Assembly (NCBI GenBank): GCA_050084985.1
Contig: JBITNC010000001.1
Span: 110,732,001 to 110,796,000 of the forward strand
Direction of reading: 5' to 3'
Origin: Nageia nagi
Lineage: Eukaryota; Pinophyta
DNA: 64,000 nucleotides
Part shown: positions 1 to 11,730 of the stretch, in pieces
How the letters are laid out: every line of letters starts with the position of its first letter
Position numbering within the stretch: position 1 is the stretch's first letter
Made by a program: the position numbers and the translations under genes
Notes under the pieces: model-generated
Databases searched by the model: none
Seen by the model: only the letters and a program-made list of their open reading frames with translations
What the model was told of the DNA's origin: nothing

Positions 1-886
1 TCTTTTTATTATTGAAATTTCTCACATTTGCATTTCCCTTACCTTTTTGAGCAAATTTCTTTTTACAACAATCATACTCTTTGTGCCCAAAGATGCCACA
101 AAAGTTACAATTTCCATCAAACTTTTCCTATGGTGTTGGTTTGCTTGATCCAGCTTTGTCATTCCTTTGCTTAAAGTTGTCATGCTTCCTGATGGTAGAT
201 GAGGATTTGTTATCTTTGAATTTATAATGTTTGAATGTCTTCTTGAAAGGAGTTTTGGTTGCTCCTAGAGCAACGCTATTATCCTTTGGAGAAAAGTTCA
301 ACATTTTCTTGTTCAAAGTTTCCTCATGCTTCAGAAGGAGTCTAGAAAGGTTGTCAAGAGAGATGACATCTTCTTCATCATCGAGCCTAGTCTCCATAAC
401 TGTGACAAAGTTACTAAAATTTTTAGAGAGGCTTTGAAGAATGATGAAGACCATGAACTCATCATTGATCCAATTGCACCCACAGCCAACCAGTTGTGTC
501 CTAAGGTCAATGATTTTGTTCAAGTAGATAGAAGCACTTTCATCTTCACCTTGATGATATTGCAACAACTTTTGTAGAATGGTGAACCTCCTTGAAAATT
601 TTGACCCAAGGTAAATTTTCTTCAATCTATCCCAAGCTTCTTTTGCTAATGTCAAAGAAGAGATCATGAGAAGGATGTCATCTGAAACTGCATGATAGAT
701 CATTGAAGTTGCTAACTCATTCTTTGAGTTGTAGATTTCAAGAGCCTTCTCATCTGTAGGAGCAACCAGATCTTCATTAACTATCTACCATAGCTTTCTT
801 GCTTGTAACTCAGCTCTCATACAAGGTTCCCATATTCCGAAGTTGGAACCGTCGAGTATATGCTTGGGTATGAAGGTTTCAACCAT
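1..886 (-). pseudogene. Ty1/copia gag remnant (UBN2-type) with CCHC knuckle
   Basis: Read from the ATG at 886 down to the window edge. The frame starts MVETFIPKHILDGSNFGIW, has an in-frame TAG at 785-787 (codon 34), then runs open from 703 to 131. It shows the copia gag pattern (an AKEAWDRLKKIY-like segment, then LKHEETL). A second TAG lies at 128-130. Directly beyond it, in the same frame, is a zinc knuckle CNFCGIFGHKEYDC (CX2CX4HX4C), so the stop is a lesion and not the true end. The role in an active copy would be packaging of element RNA into virus-like particles. Pol would lie off the left edge. Both lesions are TAG and no frameshift was seen. The copia LTR at 4541-5010 has the right strand to belong to it, but the 3.6 kb gap is far longer than a normal leader, so that link is unproven. 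Confidence 0.82.
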
Positions 887-3290
887 TGTCTATACAAAAG
901 TAAATATGCAATAAGAATGCAAATTTTACAAGTTTCCATCTATACAAATCAAACATAAGTAAACATGTCCCACATGTGTAAACTTATAAACCATGATCCA
1001 TAGAGGAATAAAGTTGGGGTTGTTTTCTTGTATAGAATTAGGCCTTCACTTGGATGCCTGCAAGGTAGAGCCTAGGTACTACCAGTCCTCAACCAGTTCA
1101 CCTTGGTTAGCAATATACTCTCACAAGGAGAAGTACCAACTATTTTCCAAGGATTTGACGTACCTTGGATTGGCCATTTTAATTATCTTGATTAAGGTTT
1201 TCAATTTTCCTCCTAGGTTATCAAGATAATCCTAAATGGACGTGCAGACATGTGGTATCACTACACACATGCCTGTCCACCTAATAGAGTTATGTCCAAT
1301 CCAACAGAGGTCTTAGGGGTAATTAAGATGAACTTACCACCACTTGGCTCTTCTAACTAAAAGGGCTCCAGTCTACCCTGTCCTCCCCTCGTGGCTCCCC
1401 AAACAAGTCATGTTGTGGAAAAATACATGCAGATGTGTTCATTTTAGGGGTTACTTTCAATATTTGCATTTTGCAAGTATAAAGCATTTGTGCAAAAATA
1501 TAAAGTAAAGTAAAATTGCATCATCCACATGAGCTTGAAAAACCTTAAAAGTCCAATGGGTTTTGTTACTAACCCTAAAGGACATTTTACATTTTGTATA
1601 TTTTACTCAATTCATTCAAACACTTAATGAATTTAAAAAAGAACTAAGTCCTACTTAGCGTTAATCCATAACTTAAAACATGCATTGTTCCATGACTTAA
1701 AAATTAAGTAATAATCATGCATCATGCATTATTCAACTTAAAATTTTAAGTCCTAAGCATGCTTTATTCCTCAAACAAGATTAAGAGACATGCATCACAA
1801 GTTTAGCATGCAAGATCTAGATAAAATTTAAGTAAAAATTATACAAATTCCCCCTTTTTCACTTAAAGTTTTATGCCTAAAAAAAAAACTTGTATGCTAA
1901 GACTTGTCTTATAAGTATGCATTTTAAAAAAAAAAATCCCTTATTTACTTAAAAAAAAGCATACTTAGACTAAATTACTATGCTTAGAGAGGAAAAAAAT
2001 GCTAAGAGGTTAGCATTCTAGAAATTGCATGTGTACATTAGTAAATTAAACATGCAATATTAAAAATATTCTAAGCATTTTTTAAAAAATAAGCTAAGTT
2101 TAACTTAAAATAAGTTAAAAATATTCACCACTTACCAAGTCTCCAAGAATTAAATGGAAAAAGAAGGAGACCCATACCCCTACTTCATGCATATTTAATG
2201 CTTCTTCTACCAAAGCAAGAAGGAGTATACGTTGCCTTTTGGGAGTAGTCAACAAAAATTAATGCTCAAGGGGTTTGGTTGGGTCCTTAAGACTTAGGTG
2301 GTAAAAAAAAAATCAAATCCCCTTTCTAGTTGGTAAAAACAAAATTAAATGCATGTTAGTGCCTAAAAAAATGACCCCCCCCCCCCTTTTTCTTCTACCA
2401 AGAAGAGCATACATTGCTTTGTGGAGGAGCATAGAAGGTAAAAAGTGGTCAATATTAGAAATATTCTAAGTACTCTTAAGTGGATTAAATGGGAGCCATT
2501 GACTTGTAAAATATTAAATGCCTAAGAAGTATACATTTGCTTTTGGAAGTGCATATTTTTGCAAGTGGTCAACAAGAACTTAATGCTTCTAAGTGCATTT
2601 AAGTGACAAAGAAGACTTGCAAAGAGTTGGCAGCCATCACACTTGATTGTGAGAAGGAGGATGACCTTCATGGAGGCACTAGAGGATAGCCTATGGAGGT
2701 GATGGTGGCCATGCTTAGGAAAAGAGTATATGGTGAAGGAGGAGAAGAGGGTTGCATGGATAGGTTGAACCACTGCATGTAGGAGGAAGAGGAGGCTTGC
2801 GTAGGAGGTTGGTGACTGAGAGGAGGAGTGTAAGAGGAGAGGGAGGAGAGTGCTTGCTACAGAGTAGAGGAGACTGCTGTAGATGATGCACGTGTGAGGG
2901 AGACATAGAGGTATACAGAGTGACCTGACTGGTAAGGAAGCAGAGGTTGTGGGGGTGTGTAGGTCAGACATTATATAGAGCTTACGAAAATAGGGAGAGG
3001 GACAGGGTGCAGCCCAAGCACGGAGAGATATTTATGAAAATACTACATTTACTTTCCATTTTAGTAAAACCTTTAAACTTTGCACCCCCACTCTATTCAA
3101 ATGTTATTTATGGATTTGAAGCATGATGGAATCATATGTACGCTATGTTTTTGCTATAGCAAAAAATGAACATTCTCCTCCACACTAGAGAATGTTAGAC
3201 TCTCAATGTATCCATTTTGTGCACATTCTATGAATGTGACTGCATGTCAAATAATTTACAGACCCTATTTTGTGCATATTTTATGATCAT
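887..3290. other. Non-coding stretch, no gene recognised
   Basis: No protein family was recognised on either strand. About 1500-2520 is AT-rich with recurring words around 'aagcatg' and 'acttaaa'. A run of about 14 C lies near 2370. The minus strand is open from 2971 to 2522, but it is a Leu/Ser/Pro/His-rich translation of a purine-rich plus strand and has no family signature. No LTR end or primer site was found upstream of the copia gag start at 886. Confidence 0.5.
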
Positions 3291-3299
3291 TACAGAGGA

Positions 3300-3665
3300 G
3301 GCTACAGGGAAAGGTGTGCGATCTACACCACATGAAACAAGTCATAGACCCATTTCCATTTTTATGTATATCCTACGAGACATTGCAGTCCATGAAACAG
3401 TGTCTACATCTTGTATCTTGGCAAATAATAAATACCATTGCTACATCTAGAGGAACCTACTCACCAAGTTGAAAGCAAATGTGGAAAGTTGCCCTTGGCT
3501 TTGAAGATAGCAGATGCGGCCATGTCGAATCAGTCACTTGTGGAATAGTGGGAATCCAAGTTACAGAAGTTAAAAATGGTAAGAAAAAAAAACTGAGGAT
3601 CCCATTGCGAGACTGCATCGTGATGAGGCATTTTGTCAAACAATTTGCGTGCCTTGGCAATTTCG
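3300..3665 (-). pseudogene. PPR protein fragments (decayed)
   Basis: Two stretches on the minus strand match the plant pentatricopeptide-repeat consensus. One, read from about 3660 to 3605, gives AKARKLFDKMPHHDAVSQ. The other, read from about 3425 to 3370, gives AKIQDVDTVSWTAMS. These are the 'A..LFD.MP.RD.VSW' and 'DTVSWTAM' signatures of PLS-class PPR proteins, which bind organellar RNA. The pieces between them are out of frame or scrambled, so this is a broken fragment and not a gene. No start or end could be defined. It may have arrived as part of an insertion into the copia leader or by gene capture. Confidence 0.6.
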
Positions 3666-3889
3666 TATGGAGCCTGTATTTTATTTATTCGACCCCCCCA
3701 AATTTAATAAATTATTTATATGGTTTAATTTATTTATAAATTGATAATTTAAAAAAAAACTTATTCGATTTTTTTTTTAAATATCTTTGTTTTTTATATA
3801 CAAAAAAATGTATATAAATATTATTGTGCCCTCATAAAATTTGTAGTAGACCAAAAAATAATTATCCTCCTCTCATTTTTTGTAAATGT

Positions 3890-4330
3890 TCATGCCTCAC
3901 CAAAAATACCACTAACATAAAAAATGGTAGTATAGATATGAGAAATTTCACAATAATATATTACTATTTTTAAGCAAATAGTAATAACATAATTAATGTT
4001 AGTATATATTGCAAGTTTCATCATATATTGATAAATTGAACCAACACATACATTTAAGTTCAATATAATAAATTAACTTTCACTTGTGTTTACTTAAAAA
4101 AAGAAAAGTAAACCTCAAGAAATTAGTTGCTACTAACAAACAAAATGTTAGTAAAACTATTTGCATTTCATAGTATCCTCTTAAAAAAGGTATATCATGT
4201 ATTAAGCATTTTTGTAAAAAAAATGCTACTAACATAAGAGGTTAGTATAGGAAAAAAAAACTTGCATTGTCATTTTAATCATATTTTGCAAGAAATAAAC
4301 TCCAATATCTCACAAAATATGTTAGTATCT
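3890..4330. repeat. Scattered short palindromes, TACTAACAT/ATGTTAGTA type
   Basis: At least four places carry a 'ctaaca' word closely followed by its reverse complement 'tgttag', or near matches: about 3911-3932, 3970-4010, 4131-4152 and 4223-4242. A final half copy lies near 4319. Spacing is irregular, so this is a set of diverged hairpin-like units in AT-rich DNA and not a clean tandem array. Confidence 0.55.
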
Positions 4331-4415
4331 AATGCAATATTCTATAAGATAATCAAATGAGGAGGAAATTTATACCTTATCTTAAAATTTACCTCACCAA
4401 TGGGGTGTAAAATGA

Positions 4416-4527
4416 GGAATGAAGAAGGATGAAGAATCTCCAAAATGTAGAAGAAGAGCTTCCACACCAAAGGAATGAAGAAGGATGAAGAACCTCCAAG
4501 ATGTAGAAGAAGAGCTTCCACACCAAG
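4416..4527. repeat. 56-bp tandem duplication in copia leader
   Basis: Two adjacent 56-bp copies, 4416-4471 and 4472-4527, each starting 'ggaatgaagaaggatgaaga', differ at about three positions. They lie just downstream (minus sense) of the primer site of LTR G, so they are a duplication in its untranslated leader. Confidence 0.85.
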
Positions 4528-4538
4528 CTCTGATACCA
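4527..4538 (-). other. Primer binding site, initiator Met tRNA (copia G)
   Basis: The minus strand reads TGGTATCAGAGC, the standard copia primer site complementary to the 3' end of plant initiator methionine tRNA. It is two bases from the LTR edge at 4541. Confidence 0.93.
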
Positions 4539-4540
4539 AT

Positions 4541-5010
4541 TGAGAGAATTAGCACTACTCTAATCCTCAAGGTCCAAGACTAGGAAACTCAATCATACAA
4601 CATTCACACAAGATAACACAAGTGTAATTTGGTTCCTCCCTCCTTGGGAGTACATCCACAACTAGTATCTCAATTCTCAAGTATGCCCCTCTTACAACTA
4701 TTATCTTCCTCTCCTATACAAACTAGTAGAGTAATCTTACTCCAAAACTTAGATGTGTTACAAGAGGAGAGGCCCTCTATTTATAGCTTGAGAGCACCTC
4801 CCTAACCTCCCTTTAACCCAAGGGTAAGGTTAGGGTTACAATAAATGCATGACCTAACTTTAACCTACCAACTAACCCAATGGTTAGGTCAAAGTCCACA
4901 CATAATAAAGAATTCAATTAATCCTTTAAGGTATCTACATATCCTTAAAGTGATTAATTGAACTTACAAGGAGTTTAGATATTAAAAATATTTCATTACA
5001 AATTCTAACA
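4541..5010 (-). mobile_element. Ty1/copia LTR (element G), 5' LTR on minus strand
   Basis: The 470-bp LTR runs TG...CA. Its ends, TGAGAGAATT on one side and the complement TGTTAGAATT on the other, match at 8 of 10 positions as terminal inverted repeats. The primer site abuts it at 4527-4538, which fixes its orientation: the element body extends leftward on the minus strand. Gypsy integrase coding starts almost directly at its outer edge (5011), so G appears to have inserted into gypsy element F. The second LTR is not in the window. Confidence 0.9.
4777..4786 (-). promoter_or_regulatory. TATA box of copia LTR G
   Basis: The minus strand reads CTATAAATAG followed by a G-rich stretch, in the middle of the LTR, where a retroelement promoter belongs. 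Confidence 0.75.
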
Positions 5011-6340
5011 ACTAGATGAAGTACATATATGCATTCTTTTTCTAGAAAATGATCCTCAATAATGGTATATTGATATTTATAATTATTTTAAAGATCAAAT
5101 AATTCTAGAGAATTATGATAGAAATGAAAGAGTTAAACTAAATAGAAAAGCTATCAAATATGTGATTATTGGTGTAGTTTTGTGTAAAAGGTCATTTGAT
5201 GGATCTCTTTTGATATGTCTAACACAACATGAAATGGCAACAACACTAGAACATGCACATGATGGGTTATGTGGAGGTCACTTCTTTGCAAAAGCATTAT
5301 ACACCAAGATTTTGAGAATTGGCTAATATTGGCCTACAATGGAGGAGGATTGAAAGAATCATGTTAAGAGTTATTTGAAATATCAAAAGCATTCAAATTT
5401 AGAAAAATAAACAACTCAAGAATTGAACTCCATAGTTTCAACATGGTCATTTACAACTTGGTGCATAAACTTAATTGGGCTTATTAATCCACATTTAAGG
5501 GAAGGTCACAAATTCATCATCATAGTTACAAAGTTTACTAGAAAGTGGGATGATGCTATTCCAGTGAAATTAGTAACACCAGATAAATCATTTCTTTCTT
5601 GAATGAAAATATCATCACAAGGTTTGGAGTACCAAAAAGATTGATCATGGATAACGGTCCAAATTTTAAAGGTAAGGACATGAAAGAATTTTATAAAAAA
5701 ATTTATATTACTCAAAAACTTTGTTCAATATATTATCCTTAAGGGAATGGTTATGAGGAAGCATAAAAAGAACTATAAAAATTATTTTAGAAAAAATATG
5801 GGATAGATACAAAGTAGATTAGCATGAATAGTTACCTTATGCACTTTGGGAATATAGAACAAGTATTAGAATAGCCACTGGGGAAACATTATTTTTATTA
5901 ATTTATGGAGATGAGGCTATTATACCATTAGAGTTGGATATACCATCTCTACGAATCTTAGTACAAGGAGACATATTAGATGAAAAAGAAAGAAAGGCTA
6001 GACTACAATAGGTGGAAGTGCTTGATGAAAATATAATCAAGGGAATTGAGCATCAAAAGGTGTATCATGCAAAGATAAAAAGGGAATTTAGTAAACAAAA
6101 TCAAACCAAATTGGTTTAGAATAGGATACTTAGTATTGATTTAAAACATCAACAAAATAGATGCAAATGATGAAGCGAATGGAAATTTTGAACCAAATTG
6201 GATAATCCCATTTATTTTCATTGGATAATAGGATTAGGAGCTTATAGATTATCATCCATGGATGGCAAATAAGAACCAAAACAATTCAATGAATTACATC
6301 TTAAATGCTTCTTTGTGTAAGATATTAGCTCCATACCTTG
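5011..6340 (+). pseudogene. Ty3/gypsy integrase, C-terminal part of pol (element F)
   Basis: The fragment starts abruptly beside copia LTR G. In order it shows a degraded HHCC zinc-binding region near 5240-5400 (HDGLCGGHFF, then YWPTMEED, with both cysteines replaced in the VKSYLKYQ segment). The integrase core follows at about 5460-5760: the first Asp position reads INLIG with Asn, and the second reads MDNGPNFKGK with Asp kept. The chromodomain-free C-terminus (YGDEAIIPLELDIPSLR) lies near 5910-5960 and decayed coding runs to about 6330. Several stops and at least one frameshift break it. Its gag, protease and RT should lie on the far side of the copia insertion, off-window. Confidence 0.85.
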
Positions 6341-6691
6341 CAAAATAATAAATATATTATACAGGGTACATGTACTTTATATTCTATTTTTATTTCTATA
6401 ATTTATTTGAATGTTACAATGCTATTAACAATGTGAATTACTATCTACATGTTGTCATCAATGTGAGAAAACAAATATAGGAAAAAGAGAAAAACAAAAA
6501 AGATATAGTTCTTCAAGTTTTTTCTTAGTTGCATCACTTAAGGAACTTTCCTAGGGAAGCTCTGTCAAAAGGGAGAAACAAGGGACTCTCATCATCAAAT
6601 GGTAGTGCTAGATAAGGAGTTCAAAGATTTCAAAAAATTTCTTCTATACTTATTTTTGGATATGTAATCTCATTTATTCAATCACACCTCC

Positions 6692-6705
6692 AAAGAGGGG
6701 GGAAA
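6692..6705 (+). other. Polypurine tract of element F
   Basis: The 14-base purine run 'aaagaggggggaaa' sits directly before TG at 6706. This is the plus-strand priming site next to a 3' LTR. 6341-6691 between integrase and this tract holds no recognisable gene. Confidence 0.85.
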
Positions 6706-8900
6706 TGTAAAGCCTAAAATGAATTTTCTTGTATTAAATAATTCATTTTATAGTATCAAGGATTATTTATTGTAAAAGGGGTCAAAATATACCTAAGGCA
6801 ACGTAATCAATGTAATGGACCATTGTATAATGTAAGAGGTTTCAAATATCAAGAAAGACACCACAAGCAATGTAATATGCAATGATCCCAAGAATCAAAG
6901 AGGATCAAAATGTTGCTATAAAAGAATATCAAAGGTAACATAATTCACACATGGTTAGATAGCCAAAGAAAAGGAGTATAATATGTAATATCATTTTACC
7001 TAATCAAAAAGGTATTTCATAACACCACCCACTCATAGATTTGCTATACTATTCATCTTATTTCATGCATTTCAATTTTTACTTATGGATTTGCATATTT
7101 TAGGCCATTAATAGTGTATATCTCTAAGGTTTTTAACTTCATTCATTTTTCATAGTATGTTATTGGGATTGTTGTATGGTTCCTATTAATTCATATAGAT
7201 GTGAATCTAACAAAGACATCTCATTTATCATATTCATAAAGATGTCATATTTTTATATATACTTCAATATTACATTGTAGAAAAATAGTGCTTTGATTTA
7301 TTATTCATGTATTATTTTTAGTCTACATAGAAATGCAATAATATAATTATAAAACTATATTGATGTTAAGATGTAAAATTAATGCACATACTAAAGAGAA
7401 AGGAATTGAGTATAGGATAAATACCTATGTGTTCTTACCTATGTCATGGTTGAGAATATATAGTATGAACTTGTTGAAGAAAGGTGACCTTGATTTATGA
7501 ACCCCATGATCAATCATAGAAATAATCCCAACATGAATGTTAGGCTCCAAAAACTTAGTGCAAGTGCACACTTCAGCATGAGCACTAGCATTCTAATAGA
7601 ATGAGGTCCACTAATAAGGATTGATGATAGCAGATATGATGACAAGTCAAACCAAGCATTTGATCATGAATATGGATGATAAATATTTCCTCAAATAGTA
7701 AGAAGATTCCAATCTCAATAGGTGACATATATAAATAACCAAGTTGTAATGACCTCATTGCATCTACAATTTTGAATACTTTCAAAAAGATTAAATGACC
7801 TACTCAATTTCATTATGATTTGATTATCTTCAAAAAATATGAATGTGAATGATATAATGAGATGATTAACAATATCTAGTTATATGCAATATTTGTTTCA
7901 AATTGATGCTAGCTTCAAGATTTGTTGTGACATAGGTTATGGGTCAATTTAAGGTGAGAATTAGGATGGAGATAATAGGGAACCAAGATAAACTGGCTAT
8001 AGGAACATATTGTTAAGAGTGAGAAAATGATTAGCATTGAATTGTTGATAGCCCATAGGGACCTTTATAGATCATATAGTTACATATCATAATTTTTGTA
8101 TAGGATATTTGATCCCTATGATGTGTGTAATTCTCATCTATATGTATACACTAATGAAATTTACCTTACAAGATGGGTGGTCTCTATAGGTAAACATTTG
8201 TGTTAAAAATATGATATGCATTTTAGAATTTGCTTAGGAAATTAATTGACTATTTTCAAATAATGCAAGGAATATTCCAACTATTTGAATTTGAATTTGA
8301 ATTTTCACCAAGGAATTTTAGTATTTACAACAATAAATTTAGGTGAAAAATAAAAAATTAAGGTTGAAGGATTATTTGTTATTTTATGATGGTTGCAAGG
8401 CTATTTTGGTATTTTGCAAAAATACTAGAGAAATCACCCCCACATAATTTGGTCTTTTATGTCAATTATGTGAAATTATTGAAAGAAATTTTATTGCCTA
8501 ATTTGAGGTGTATAATCATTTTTGGATGACATAAGGCTTGCCAACAAAATTATCTAAGTCCTACCATAAACAAATAAAACTCCTACACCTCGCAAACAAA
8601 AATAGATGAGTTAGACAAATATTTTTTATTTTTTTGGATGGATTATACCACCCTTTGACTATAAATATTTGGAGAACCTTAAGAAAATAGAATACACATC
8701 TCCTTTTTATTTGATTTGGGTTCTAAGGAGCAAGGATATCATCTTTTCTTCATTTTCTAAATTTATATTCCATGTGCTTCTCTAGTACTTTAGCCTCTAG
8801 TGCCAAATGCTTACTTAAAAAATTTGAGTTTTATTTGAAAATATTTTAGGATTGTTTGAAATATGAAATGTTCATTTATAAGTTATAAGGATCTTGGTTA
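6706..8900 (+). mobile_element. 3' LTR of gypsy element F (right end not defined)
   Basis: The LTR starts TGTAAAGCCTAAAATG immediately after the polypurine tract. A TATA box, TATAAATA, lies at 8660-8667, implying a long LTR of about 2 kb or more. I could not find the matching CA end or a second copy, so the right boundary is only indicative. No gene is seen inside. The stretch on to 9600 is also empty. Confidence 0.55.
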
Positions 8901-9599
8901 TTTTGATCTTGCATTATTTTGTATGATTTCAAAGACATAGTAATGGTATGATACCCTTTCATGTGAATATAGGGTATACTTTATTTAGATGTGCTTGGTA
9001 AATGAGTAAAAATGTTATTTTAAAATTACTTATTTTATTTTGAATGATATTCATGGGTGTAAATTTTAAAATTTAATATATTTCAAGATAGTATAGGTTT
9101 TCCACTTTCATATAGAGGTATCTAGATAAAAGAAAAGAGAAATTTAAATAAAAATAATTATTTTGTTATATATAGAGTCACAGGTGAGATTGGTACAATA
9201 ATACCTTCTAAAATGTCCTTTATGTAAGTAAACTATTTGACCATTTATGATGGCACTGGGATAATTTTGAGGTTACCAAATTAAAGGTGTATTTTATTAT
9301 GGCCCTCATAATATTCATGAAATTGGGTTTCCATCACCCACCTTTTCAAACAATCCCTAGATCTTTTGTATTATTCATTTTACAAACAAAGAAAATTATT
9401 TGAAATCACAACATTCAAGGAGGAACCATATTACCTACTCTTGAAATTCCATTTTCATGGATGTTCTTACCATCTACTAAAGTTCCCATGGTAGCATAGG
9501 TTAGGAGAATACTTGAAAAGGATTCTAGAGTATGGTTCTATGACTAACAAACTACACCCATATAAAAGTCTATAAAGTCTTTATAGAAATACCATTTTG

Positions 9600-10435
9600 T
9601 ACATATCATACGAATGTTGCAAAACATAAGATTAGATTTGATGAGGTATTTTGTCAATATATTCACAAGCCCTTCATCATAGTCATTTTGGGCATTTTCT
9701 ATGATCCATGAGACTACATTTTATGAGGAACTTTATCAAACTGGTCACAAGCCCTCCAAAGTATCCATTTTAGGCATGTACTACAATCATTACTTCATTT
9801 CGATGAGGTACTTTGTAAAATAATACATAGGTCCCTTCTAACATATCTACCTTGGATATAAGATGAGATCATTGCAATCCATGAGGTTGTGATTCAATAA
9901 AGACTCTCTTAACATAACCATCCTATGACTATATGTTATTCATTACACTTCATTTGATAATATTTCAATAAAGTAATTTTTTCAAGCAATTCATAGGCCT
10001 TCACAACATACTCAACCTGCACTTGATGCCTCCATGATACTACATTAAGATGATTCATTTAGTCAACCATTTCATATACCCTTCAAGCATATCAATTTTG
10101 CACATATCATGCAACCATTAGGACCCATGCAACTACATTTTGATGAGGTATTTTGTCTAACATTTCATTGGCCCTTGTCAATGCATATGTCCTATGTATT
10201 TTACACCTTTTTTTATAGCACTTCATGAGGCATTCTATCAAATAATTCACATACACTTTCACATATCCATTTTGTGTATTTTCTATTATCATTATGGTCC
10301 ATGATATTGCATTACAAAGAGGTATTTTTTCAAATAATTCATTGGCCTTTCCAACATATTCATTTGGGGAATTTATATGAAGCATTTTTTCAAACAATTC
10401 ATCGACCTTTCCAACATATCTAATTGATGAAGATC
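9600..10435 (-). pseudogene. PPR protein pseudogene, about nine decayed repeats
   Basis: The minus strand carries a row of diverged units about 80-95 bp apart. Each has a version of the PPR signature 'A.ELFDKMP..N.VSW'. The clearest are KANELFEKIPLCNAISWTIM (about 10355-10290), a frameshifted ELFDRMPHE (about 10250-10220), and ANEMLDKIPHQNVVAW (about 10175-10120). On the plus strand the same units appear as a recurring 'gatgaggtattttgtc...attcacaagccctt' pattern, near 9638, 9724, 9800, 9970, 10048, 10141, 10222, 10318 and 10380. PPR proteins bind organellar RNA. Stops and frameshifts between units make function impossible. The longest open piece is 10397-10107. Confidence 0.78.
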
Positions 10436-10894
10436 CTATGCAATGTTAGATTTTATTTATTTATTTGAAATTAAGATTCACATAAGTTAGTTATATTAAA
10501 CTTAGATTAATGGTTTTTAAAAGAATTTAATAGGGACCCAATAATAATATCTTATTAAACCTTACAAAAAAAATAATATTATTAAGATTACCTATGGTAT
10601 AATTGATATTGAAAGCTTAAATTTTGTAAAGTTAATTGAACCTTGATTGGTATTAAAATTATAAAGTTTATTTAATATTTGAATTGGATAATTATATATT
10701 TGAGCTTAGAATGTATTGAGAAATTTATAAAGTTATTTGAGCATAGTATTGTTAAAACCATAGTATTTAAATTATTTATGCCTCTATAATTAATATAGAG
10801 TTGATGGGATTTGTCAATAAAAATATGGTATGTCTTTATTTGAGGATAGACACTAAATTCTTTTGAAAGTTCGTACTTCCTTTGAAATGCCTCA

Positions 10895-11330
10895 TCTTAA
10901 CAACTAAAAAAGGAATTTTAATTTAATTAAAATACCCCTTTTTAGTTATGTAAAATGATTTATTTAATTTATTAAATAAATACCTTTTTTATGTGTACTC
11001 TCATCTACCTTTATGTTTTATGGTAATAGTTGGGTTAGCCTCATAATAAGACCAACAAGGAGCCTTGGCACTTTACCTGTTTCCTATAAAGGTGGATGGG
11101 GTATGCATTATCATCATCACAATATTGACTAATCTAATCTTGCATAACATTGAATCCTTAATAGGTGGCAATTATGAGTGTCATTATTGATTGATGTTTC
11201 TTAATGCCACTTATCAATTATGAAAATTATTATACTATAAGCTATACATCCAAGTGAGATTTCACACTTTTACACATGATATTCTATGGAATGGAGGTTT
11301 TATAATGACACTAAGCTTGAGGTGAGGATA
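10895..11330 (+). mobile_element. 5' LTR of gypsy element E (alignable part)
   Basis: About 430 bp align with 37421-37848. The start is 'tcttaacaac' here against 'tgttaacact' in the other copy. Shared landmarks include a 'ttatttaatttattaaataaatacc' stretch, a TATA box, and 'gtggatggg' followed by 'tgcattatcatcatcac'. The other copy is cut off by a copia insertion, so the true right end cannot be fixed; it probably lies between 11330 and 11700. Element E runs from here to 37848, with the 19.25-kb element A inside it. Confidence 0.85.
11095..11102 (+). promoter_or_regulatory. TATA box in element E LTR
   Basis: TATAAAGG within a segment conserved between the two E LTR copies (37610-37617 in the other). 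It is the likely promoter for E. Confidence 0.65.
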
Positions 11331-11730
11331 AATTGGAAAGGTAGCCAAGCATCATTGCTAAATTTCTAGCATCAACATTAGGTTGAGGTTGTTTTGGTGG
11401 CTCCTTTCTTTGGAGAGGCTCACCATTCATATTCTCTCATCTAAATATCACCTTCAATCATTTTCATAGGTAAAGTACAATTTTGTATCTTTCATTTTCT
11501 AAGTTTGATAGGTTAATGTCAATTTGATTACTATTATTACTTGTCCATAGTTTTACAATTAATTGAATATTCTATAAATAATGCTAATTTAATAATTAAT
11601 TTTATTATTTTTTGGTTATAATAATTGGTTAACCTCACTTTATTTTTCATACATTTCATTAACCTTCACTAGTTGTGCCAAAACCCTAAGGTTTTGGATA
11701 GGACTAATATCAATTTTCTAATTATTTTAG

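Noticed and set aside
2366-2390. Poly-C run as the complement of a polypurine tract for a minus-strand element
   Set aside because: No TG LTR start follows on the minus strand and no second LTR copy was found.
2522-2971. 149-codon minus-strand open frame
   Set aside because: Low-complexity Leu/Ser/Pro/His translation of a purine-rich strand. No domain or conserved neighbour.
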